From the NCBI GenBank assembly GCA_023435985.1, contig JAEZKY010000072.1, forward strand, positions 1 to 10,103: a stretch of DNA of 10,103 nucleotides, given 5' to 3'. The notes under the pieces are model-generated. The model had not been told where the DNA came from, made no database searches, and worked only from the letters and a program-made list of their open reading frames with translations. Each line of letters opens with the position of its first letter. The stretch's first letter is position 1. The position numbers and the translations under genes are program-made. The stretch comes from Bacillota bacterium (GTDB lineage Bacteria > Bacillota > Clostridia > Clostridiales > Clostridiaceae). Positions 1 through 5,297 of the stretch are shown in pieces.

Positions 1-600
1 AACCTAGATATAGCTGGTTACGATAGCAGACAAGTCTTTAATGGAAGTGAAGCATTATCAATTTTTGAACAATATTGTCCAGATTTAATATTGTTAGATG
101 TAATGCTTCCAGATAGAGATGGATTTGATGTAATGAGTAAAATTAAACCAAGTGGTATACCGGTAATTTTTCTAACTGCAAAAAATACTCTTGCAGATAA
201 AGTTAAAGGATTAAAGATGGGGGCTGATGATTATATTATAAAACCTTTTGAGGCTATGGAACTTTTAGCTAGAATAGAGGCAGTACTTCGTAGGTATGGA
301 AGCAAGAAGGAAAGTACAATCTTTGAAGATATAGAAATAGATTTAGAGGAAAGAACAGTTAAAAAAGATGGTAATTTAATCGAATTAACTATGAAAGAAT
401 ATGAATTATTACTGCTTCTTATAAGAAATCGAAATAAAGCTTTATCTAGAGAAGTGATATTGGAAGCAGTTTGGGAATATGACTATATTGGTGAAACTCG
501 CACTGTGGATATACATATACAAAAACTAAGAAAAAAATTAGAATGGGAAGATAAAATAAAGACTGTATTCAAGTTTGGATATAGGTTGGAGGGAAACTAG
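1..600 (+). CDS. OmpR/PhoB-family response regulator (5' partial)
   Basis: DNA-binding response regulator of a two-component system; the first roughly 20 residues lie upstream of the window, since the frame is open from base 1. The visible 199 residues hold the receiver domain, with the phospho-acceptor Asp at visible residue 33 (LILLDVMLPD), the conserved Thr in VIFLTAKN and the Lys in ADDYIIKPF. A C-terminal winged-helix domain follows, with typical features (LTMKEYELLLLL, the VWEYDY region, RTVDIHIQKLRKKL, KTVFKFGYRL). A TTG at 91 is internal to the receiver core and is not a credible start. The stop codon overlaps the GTG start of the kinase gene by one base, so the pair is translationally coupled. 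The target genes are not shown by the sequence; the exported-protein gene just downstream is one candidate. Confidence 0.95.
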   Translation, partial: NLDIAGYDSRQVFNGSEALSIFEQYCPDLILLDVMLPDRDGFDVMSKIKPSGIPVIFLTAKNTLADKVKGLKMGADDYIIKPFEAMELLARIEAVLRRYGSKKESTIFEDIEIDLEERTVKKDGNLIELTMKEYELLLLLIRNRNKALSREVILEAVWEYDYIGETRTVDIHIQKLRKKLEWEDKIKTVFKFGYRLEGN

Positions 601-2051
601 TGAAATTGTGGCAGAAGGTATTTTTAGGCACATTAATTTTATTTGAGGTAGTATTTAATGCTGCCTCTTTTTATCTAATAGAAAGTAATTTTAATCAAAA
701 TTTAAAGAAAGAAATAGATAGAGGGCTTGCTGAACAGCAGATAATTTATTCAGGCATGAAAACTAACTATGATTATGTAGATTATGTAAATAGTAAATTA
801 GGCTTACCAGAAGATTTTGTTTTGAACTTTTTACAGAATACATCTAAGGAATATACACAATATTTTGATAAGAAAAATTCTTTTATTGAAATACTAGATA
901 ACAATAATACATCAATTTTCAGTAATTTTAATGAAAGTATAGATGTTCCGCGTGAAGAGCTTTTGGTACCGCTTTCTGAAGGAAGAAAATATATAATTCG
1001 TGATGTAGTGGGAAAAACATACTTATTTGTTACTAGTCAAATTGTTTTTAATTCTTCACCTTTTAAACTTAGTTATATTCGAGATATCTCGGATGTTTAT
1101 ACTGATAGGTCATCACAATTTAATCTTTTTATTAAAATGAATATATTTATTACTCTTATATTAGGTATTGGATTATACCTACTAATAAGGTATTTAACGC
1201 GTTCAATCAGTAATCTTACTAAATCCACTCAAACTATTGCTGGGGGCAATTATTCTCAACGAGCTAAAATATTATCAAAGGATGAAATTGGTGAATTAGC
1301 CCAGAATTTTAATCAAATGGCTTCGGCGGTTGAGGATAAAGTTGAACAATTGAAAAGAACAGCTGAAAGTAAACAAAATTTTATTGAGTGTTTAACTCAT
1401 GAATTAAAGACTCCATTAACATCTATAATTGGGTATGCTGATCTTTTGCGATCAACTAAATATAAAGAAGAAATTTTCTTTAATGCTTTAAATTATATAT
1501 ATTCAGAAGGAAAGAGACTAGAGAACCTATCTTTCACACTTATGGATTTAATACTTATTCAGAAAGAAAAGCCAGTTATGAAAAGTGAAAATATATTACA
1601 GCTATGCAGAGAAGTAGAAGAAATACTTAAACCAAGGCTATTAAAAGCAGACATTAGAATGATAGTTGATGTAATTCCTCAAAAGGTTACAGTTGAAAAA
1701 GATTTATTTAAGATGATGTGTACAAATTTATTAGAGAATGCTATAAAAGCTTCGACAGCGGGGGGATGCATTTATTTAAAGGGATATTTAAATAAAGATG
1801 ATCATTTTGTTCTTGAAGTGGTAGATAAAGGAATAGGTATACCTGAGGATGATGTTTACAAAATATTTGAACCGTTTTATATGGTGGATAAGGCTAGATC
1901 AAGGTCAAAACATGGTGCTGGCTTAGGATTAAGTATATGTGCTGAAATTGTAAGACTTCATGAAGCAGCTATTAATATTAGCAGTAGACTTAATGAAGGA
2001 ACAAAGGTAAAAGTTATCTTTCCTCAAGTTTTACAATTAACTTACAACTAA
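600..2051 (+). CDS. Membrane sensor histidine kinase, partner of the upstream response regulator
   Basis: Two-component sensor kinase of 483 residues. It starts at GTG 600, with GGAGGG at 588-593 six bases upstream. Domain order: TM helix about 7-28; extracytoplasmic sensor region about 30-176 with no family I recognise; TM helix about 178-197; HAMP linker about 198-250 ending in a coiled segment; HisKA with the H-box FIECLTHELKTPLTSI, phospho-His at H267; and a HATPase_c domain with the N-box (N376 and N380 in MCTNLLENAIKAS), G1 box DKGIGIP (409-415), F-box FEPFYMVD (424-431) and G2 box HGAGLGLS (438-445). All catalytic motifs are intact, so it should autophosphorylate and pass phosphate to the response regulator encoded before it. 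The signal sensed cannot be read from the sequence. Confidence 0.95.
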   Translation: MKLWQKVFLGTLILFEVVFNAASFYLIESNFNQNLKKEIDRGLAEQQIIYSGMKTNYDYVDYVNSKLGLPEDFVLNFLQNTSKEYTQYFDKKNSFIEILDNNNTSIFSNFNESIDVPREELLVPLSEGRKYIIRDVVGKTYLFVTSQIVFNSSPFKLSYIRDISDVYTDRSSQFNLFIKMNIFITLILGIGLYLLIRYLTRSISNLTKSTQTIAGGNYSQRAKILSKDEIGELAQNFNQMASAVEDKVEQLKRTAESKQNFIECLTHELKTPLTSIIGYADLLRSTKYKEEIFFNALNYIYSEGKRLENLSFTLMDLILIQKEKPVMKSENILQLCREVEEILKPRLLKADIRMIVDVIPQKVTVEKDLFKMMCTNLLENAIKASTAGGCIYLKGYLNKDDHFVLEVVDKGIGIPEDDVYKIFEPFYMVDKARSRSKHGAGLGLSICAEIVRLHEAAINISSRLNEGTKVKVIFPQVLQLTYN

Positions 2052-2144
2052 TCGATACTTATAAAACATTGCTTTATTAAAATAAAAATGTAAATTGAAT
2101 ATGCGCAAATTCAATAAATTAAAATTAAAATGGAGGTTCTTAAT

Positions 2145-2951
2145 ATGAATATTAATTTTTTAGGGAAAAGTAAATTAATGGGTGTCTTATTACTATCAAC
2201 AGTAGCTATTTCAAGTTGTTCTATTGCTTTTGCAGCTAGTGGAGCAGATGCAGTTCAGAAGAATGTACTAGTTTCCGATTCGACAGCAGGTAATTTAGAT
2301 GAAAATAAGGCTGATTTTGCTAAGAGGATAGATAATAATAGTGGAACTATAGAATATGTGAAAACAACGCACACTAATATGCAAAATGATGATGGCGATA
2401 AAAACTATGTTATTGAAAGCTGGTACAATTTAAAAACTAATGAATCTAGAAATGATGAAAAAGATATATCAGGAAATAGTTTTACAAATTATAAAAGCAT
2501 GTACATTAAGGATAACAATGAAGACTTCATCAATATACAAAGAGATCAAAGTGGAAAGGCTTTAAATGGAACTATTGAATATGCATCTAAACAACCAAAT
2601 AAAATAAAAGTTGCAAGTCATATGTCATTTGCTGACTTAAAAGACTTTTATTCAACATCAGATTGGAAAGACGAGGGAACTGAAAAGGCAGCAGATGGAA
2701 GTGAATTAAAGAAAGTATCTCAAAGTTATAAGTCAGCTAATGCTCAAAACGAACAAGTAAATACTAAAAATCTTATTTATTTAGATGAAGTAACTGGTTT
2801 ACCAGTTAAAGAAGAAGTATATCAAGATTCTAATGGAAGCATGAATATGCTTTGGAGTGAAAATTACGAATATAATTATGTTAATGATGATGGTAATATA
2901 TTTGATACTAGTGGTGTTAACTTACAAGAGGTTTCACAACAAACTAAATAA
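2145..2951 (+). CDS. Small exported protein of unknown function
   Basis: Predicted secreted or surface-held protein of 268 residues. I choose ATG 2145 over the in-frame ATG 2130 because GGAGG at 2132-2136 is eight bases before 2145 and would lie inside the gene if 2130 were used. The N-terminus is a signal peptide: KSK, a hydrophobic core (LMGVLLLSTVAIS), then AFA|AS, a good signal peptidase I site after residue 30. A lipobox-like ISSC with Cys25 also fits, so a lipoprotein is possible. The mature part is hydrophilic, rich in Asn, Asp, Lys and Ser. Its pattern of beta-prone segments, including a LIYLDEVTGLPVKEEVY stretch, recalls LolA/RseB-like lipoprotein-carrier folds, but that is only an impression. 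It lies 93 bases after the kinase gene with no terminator between, so it may be a member or target of the two-component system. Confidence 0.85.
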   Translation: MNINFLGKSKLMGVLLLSTVAISSCSIAFAASGADAVQKNVLVSDSTAGNLDENKADFAKRIDNNSGTIEYVKTTHTNMQNDDGDKNYVIESWYNLKTNESRNDEKDISGNSFTNYKSMYIKDNNEDFINIQRDQSGKALNGTIEYASKQPNKIKVASHMSFADLKDFYSTSDWKDEGTEKAADGSELKKVSQSYKSANAQNEQVNTKNLIYLDEVTGLPVKEEVYQDSNGSMNMLWSENYEYNYVNDDGNIFDTSGVNLQEVSQQTK

Positions 2952-2975
2952 TATTTAAAGTTAGTAACTACATTG

Positions 2976-3008
2976 TATACCTCCTAGTTTTTTAGGAGGT
3001 ATATTTTT
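2976..3008 (+). terminator. Rho-independent terminator after the exported-protein gene
   Basis: An 11-bp perfect stem (TATACCTCCTA at 2976-2986 pairing with TAGGAGGTATA at 2993-3003) has a 6-base loop and is followed by five T residues at 3004-3008. It lies 24 bases after the stop codon and closes the two-component/exported-protein block. The stem contains a CCTCCT/AGGAGG pair, so the 3' arm looks like a ribosome binding site held in a hairpin. Confidence 0.88.
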
Positions 3009-3074
3009 ATATGAATTTAGTATTGCAATCAAGAAGTTACTTTTTCATTTTAGCAATTGTTTTTGATTTTGCTA

Positions 3075-3105
3075 TTGACTTAGAGTTAACTCGAAACAAT
3101 ATAAT
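3075..3105 (+). promoter_or_regulatory. Promoter with 19-bp spacer and internal dyad (MerR/SoxR-like geometry)
   Basis: The -35 is TTGACT (3075-3080) and the -10 is TATAAT (3100-3105), separated by 19 bp, longer than the usual 17. The spacer holds the perfect palindrome GAGTTAACTC at 3083-3092, extendable to 3080-3095 with one mismatched pair. The dyad centre falls after the seventh spacer base, the same place as in the E. coli soxS promoter as I remember it. A long spacer with a dyad inside is the hallmark of promoters activated by MerR-family proteins. No MerR-family gene is in the window. It should drive the DUF362 ferredoxin gene starting at 3154. Confidence 0.6.
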
Positions 3106-3153
3106 AATAAGTGTATCTTTATGTAATATATGTATTATTAGGAGGATTTTGAA

Positions 3154-4260
3154 ATGGAGAAGTCAAAAGTTTATTTCACTAATATGAAAGTAACTGGAAA
3201 TGAAAATTTATTACAGAAATTAAAACGTTTAGTTAAAGTAGCAGGAATTAATCAAATTGATTTTGATAAAAAATACACAGCAATCAAAATTCATTTTGGA
3301 GAACCTGGAAATTTAGCATTTTTACGTCCCAACTTTGCTAAAGTTATAGTGGATTCTGTTAAAGAATTAGGCGGAATGCCATTTTTGACAGATTGTAATA
3401 CTTTATATGTAGGCGGAAGAAAGAATGCTCTTGATCATTTGAATTCGGCTTATACAAATGGATTTAGCCCTTTTTCAACAGGCTGTCATATATTAATAGG
3501 TGATGGATTAAAGGGTACCGATGAAGCTTTAGTTCCTGTTATTGGTGGGGAATATGTAAAGGAAGCCAAAATAGGACATGCCATTATGGATGCAGATATA
3601 TTTATTTCTTTAAATCATTTTAAAGGGCATGAATTAACTGGATTTGGTGGAGCCTTGAAAAACATAGGTATGGGCTGCGGTTCACGTGCTGGAAAAATGG
3701 AAATGCATAGCAGCGGAAAGCCAAGGGTTTCTCAAGATAAATGCGTTGGCTGTGGAATGTGTGCTAAGAATTGTGCGCATAGTGCAATTACGATTGAGGA
3801 GAAAAAAGCTTCCATTAACCATTCTAAGTGTACGGGCTGCGGACGGTGTATAGGCTCTTGTCCTATGGATGCTGTTATGCCTGCATCAGATGAATCTAAT
3901 GACATATTAAATAAAAAAATAGCTGAATATGCTTGGGCAGTATTAAATGGAAGACCAAATTTCCATATTAGTTTGGTAATAGATGTATCTCCATATTGTG
4001 ATTGTCATGCGGAAAATGATGTACCAATTGTTCCTGATGTTGGAATGTTTGCATCTTTTGATCCAGTTGCCTTGGATATTGCATGTGCTGATGCAGTAAA
4101 CAATCAGCCTGTAATGAGTGGAAGCCTTCTTGAAAAAAATGGTTGTGAGCATCATGATCACTTTACTGATGTCAGCCCTGAAACTGACTGGAAGGTTGCA
4201 GTTGATTATGCAGTAAAATTAGGACTTGGAAGTAAAGAGTATGAACTTATTACAATATAA
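3154..4260 (+). CDS. DUF362-family iron-sulfur protein with two [4Fe-4S] ferredoxin motifs
   Basis: Protein of 368 residues; ATG 3154 has GGAGG at 3141-3145 with an 8-base gap. The N-terminal and C-terminal parts match the DUF362 family (KIHFGEPGN near residue 46, FLTDCNTLY near 77, LNHFKGHELTGFGGALKNIGMGCGSR at 153-178, and DPVALDIACADAV at 303-315). A bacterial two-cluster ferredoxin segment is inserted: C197, C200, C203 and C207, then C226, C229, C232 and C236, each CxxCxxCxxxC. The usual Pro after the last Cys is Ala in the first motif and Pro in the second. It has no signal peptide or membrane segment, so it is likely cytoplasmic. The family is widespread in anaerobes; electron transfer is expected but no reaction is established to my knowledge. 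It is transcribed alone, between its own promoter and a terminator. Confidence 0.9.
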   Translation: MEKSKVYFTNMKVTGNENLLQKLKRLVKVAGINQIDFDKKYTAIKIHFGEPGNLAFLRPNFAKVIVDSVKELGGMPFLTDCNTLYVGGRKNALDHLNSAYTNGFSPFSTGCHILIGDGLKGTDEALVPVIGGEYVKEAKIGHAIMDADIFISLNHFKGHELTGFGGALKNIGMGCGSRAGKMEMHSSGKPRVSQDKCVGCGMCAKNCAHSAITIEEKKASINHSKCTGCGRCIGSCPMDAVMPASDESNDILNKKIAEYAWAVLNGRPNFHISLVIDVSPYCDCHAENDVPIVPDVGMFASFDPVALDIACADAVNNQPVMSGSLLEKNGCEHHDHFTDVSPETDWKVAVDYAVKLGLGSKEYELITI

Positions 4261-4336
4261 GATAAGTATTTTGTAATAAGCCAATAAGCAGTTCAAATCA
4301 TGTAGATAGAATATATTTTAAGAATAAAGCAAATAT

Positions 4337-4368
4337 AAGAGTTAAGGCAAAACCTTAACTCTTTTTTT
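4337..4368 (+). terminator. Rho-independent terminator between convergent genes
   Basis: An 11-bp perfect stem (AAGAGTTAAGG at 4337-4347 with CCTTAACTCTT at 4353-4363) has a CAAAA loop and a run of seven T at 4362-4368. It ends the DUF362 gene. The convergent minus-strand gene stops at 4374, so the same hairpin can serve both directions, although the T-run on the minus side is weaker. Confidence 0.9.
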
Positions 4369-4373
4369 ATGGA

Positions 4374-4781
4374 TTAATGCTCCAATGATTGTCCTAAGTT
4401 CTTTATGAAAGTATTAAATTCATCGGGTTGACGTTTTCCTAGGAGTAAGGAAGTTAAAAAAGAATTAATATTTCCAAAAACGTTTCTGTCACTTTCTATT
4501 TCTGTGAAAACAATTTTAGTCTCATTTTCAGAAAGAGGAATGAGATGATATCTTGTTGTGCAGGATTCTCGTTTATTGCTAGAGGTTATTTCGTAAAGTT
4601 CATCTTTCTCAAAAGCAGTTATTTCGACTCTGAATCTTTTATTTTTCTTTTGATTACAATAAGTACCAACAGCTCTTTTTTCTTTAAAGTTAGGAAAATT
4701 TAATTTTGCTGATTTTACAAAGATGTTAAATATATCTCTACACGAGTGATTAATTGTGGATTCTGCTGTAAAAGTTTTCAA
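4374..4781 (-). CDS. SRPBCC-fold protein, DUF3284-like
   Basis: Small cytoplasmic protein of 135 residues, start TTG at 4781. AGGAGG (plus-strand CCTCCT at 4790-4795) sits eight bases upstream, and there is no in-frame ATG nearby, so the TTG start is well supported. The order is an N-terminal strand (KTFTAESTINHS), a helix (CRDIFNIFVKSAKL), central strands (RFRVEITAFEKDELYEITSS; TRYHLIPLSENETKIVFTEIES) and a long C-terminal helix (PDEFNTFIKNLGQSLE). This is the layout of the START/SRPBCC ligand-binding fold, and the sequence resembles the Firmicute family DUF3284 as I remember it. Ligand and role are unknown. DUF3284 genes are often found near PTS genes; here it is divergent from a PTS operon, about 0.5 kb away. 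Confidence 0.75.
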   Translation of the reverse strand: MKTFTAESTINHSCRDIFNIFVKSAKLNFPNFKEKRAVGTYCNQKKNKRFRVEITAFEKDELYEITSSNKRESCTTRYHLIPLSENETKIVFTEIESDRNVFGNINSFLTSLLLGKRQPDEFNTFIKNLGQSLEH

Positions 4782-4816
4782 AACAAATACCTCCTATGTA
4801 AATAAATTATATCCCT

Positions 4817-4844
4817 ATTATATAGCATTAATTAAAATTTTCAA
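4817..4844 (-). promoter_or_regulatory. Sigma-A-type promoter for the DUF3284-like gene
   Basis: On the minus strand TTGAAA (4844-4839) and a perfect TATAAT (4822-4817) are separated by 16 bp. They lie about 36-63 bases upstream of the TTG start and just ahead of its AGGAGG, so the position fits. No operator is evident. Confidence 0.65.
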
Positions 4845-4884
4845 TACCAATAAAATCTAAAAAATGTAAATGGATACAGAAAAA

Positions 4885-4936
4885 TTGCAAATTGCCTTAA
4901 CCTAATTTATGATTAAATCTAATATACAATTTGCAA
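4885..4936. promoter_or_regulatory. Inverted repeat in the divergent control region
   Basis: TTGCAAATTG at 4885-4894 is the exact reverse complement of CAATTTGCAA at 4927-4936, with 32 bases between. The pair lies upstream of both sigma-54 units and upstream of the minus-strand promoter. It could bind a regulator acting on either side, but in such AT-rich DNA a chance 10-bp match cannot be excluded. Confidence 0.3.
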
Positions 4937-5038
4937 AATACTTATTATGCAAAGTATATATTTGGCTAAAATGTAAAGGTTTTATTAAATGCTAGCAATT
5001 ACAATGCTTAAGACGGTGTTATAAGAAAAGATTAAGTA

Positions 5039-5054
5039 TGGCATAGTAATTGCT
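5039..5054 (+). promoter_or_regulatory. Sigma-54 promoter, copy 1 (distal)
   Basis: TGGCATAGTAATTGCT fits the -24/-12 consensus (TGGCAC N5 TTGCA/T). GG is at 5040-5041 and GC at 5052-5053, with the required ten bases between. The predicted transcript would start near 5065, just before a ribosome binding site (GGAAGGAG, 5067-5074) and the 11-codon ORF at 5083, and could continue into the regulator gene, since I see no terminator before 5298. Confidence 0.75.
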
Positions 5055-5082
5055 ATATTTTTTTATGGAAGGAGTTAGTAGT

Positions 5083-5118
5083 ATGAAGCTAAAAAGCAAA
5101 GCCAACTTATTGATTTAA
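5083..5118 (+). pseudogene. 11-codon ORF after promoter copy 1; likely remnant of a duplicated regulator start
   Basis: ATG 5083 is preceded by GGAG (5071-5074) with an 8-base gap, and encodes MKLKSKANLLI before TAA at 5116. It resembles the first residues of the real regulator (MDLESKLINII) at M1, L3, S5, K6 and I11, and sits at the same place after its sigma-54 promoter. The best reading is the truncated start of a duplicated or deleted regulator gene. A functional leader peptide is possible, but nothing else supports it. Confidence 0.4.
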
Positions 5119-5250
5119 AAAATTAATTGAAAGTATACATTTTGTTAAACATTTTATTACAAGAGATATTAGTTTCATTAAAATGTAAATGATTTAACAG
5201 ATACAAGTAGTTACAATGCTTAAGAGGAAATTATGAAGAAGAAATAAGTG

Positions 5251-5266
5251 TGGCATAGAAATTGCT
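5251..5266 (+). promoter_or_regulatory. Sigma-54 promoter, copy 2 (proximal), driving the LevR-type/PTS operon
   Basis: TGGCATAGAAATTGCT has GG at 5252-5253 and GC at 5264-5265, ten bases apart, a clear -24/-12 element. The predicted start of transcription is near 5277, which leaves GGGAGGAG (5279-5286) and ATG 5298 on the message and rules out the in-frame TTG 5262 and ATG 5277 as practical starts. It is the nearest promoter to the regulator gene and the PTS genes behind it. Confidence 0.85.
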
Positions 5267-5297
5267 GTATTTTTTCATGGGAGGAGTAGTTATTATT

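Noticed and set aside
2094..2115. Inverted repeat ATTGAAT / ATTCAAT with an 8-base loop before the exported-protein gene.
   Set aside because: A 7-bp AT-rich stem with no T-run is too weak for a terminator and is easily due to chance; no promoter elements sit around it to suggest an operator.
3011..3187. A 58-codon plus-strand ORF from ATG 3011 with AGGAGG upstream, overlapping the start of the DUF362 gene.
   Set aside because: Its ribosome binding site is inside the terminator stem, it spans the promoter of the next gene, it overlaps that gene out of frame, and its protein (FILAIVFDFAID, NNIIISVS) is what AT-rich non-coding DNA gives.
4938..4957. Small hairpin ATACTT / AAGTAT upstream of control unit 1.
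   Set aside because: The stem is only 6 bp, is not preserved in control unit 2, and has no clear role.
4861..5297. A catabolite-repression (cre) site, looked for because PTS operons often carry one.
   Set aside because: No sequence with the central CG and flanking half-sites of a cre consensus was found in this region on reading it through.
4782..5297. A riboswitch or structured RNA in the 516-base gap.
   Set aside because: Most of the gap is explained by the minus-strand promoter and the duplicated sigma-54 units, which leave untranslated leaders of only about 20 bases; no extended pairing or known aptamer pattern was seen.
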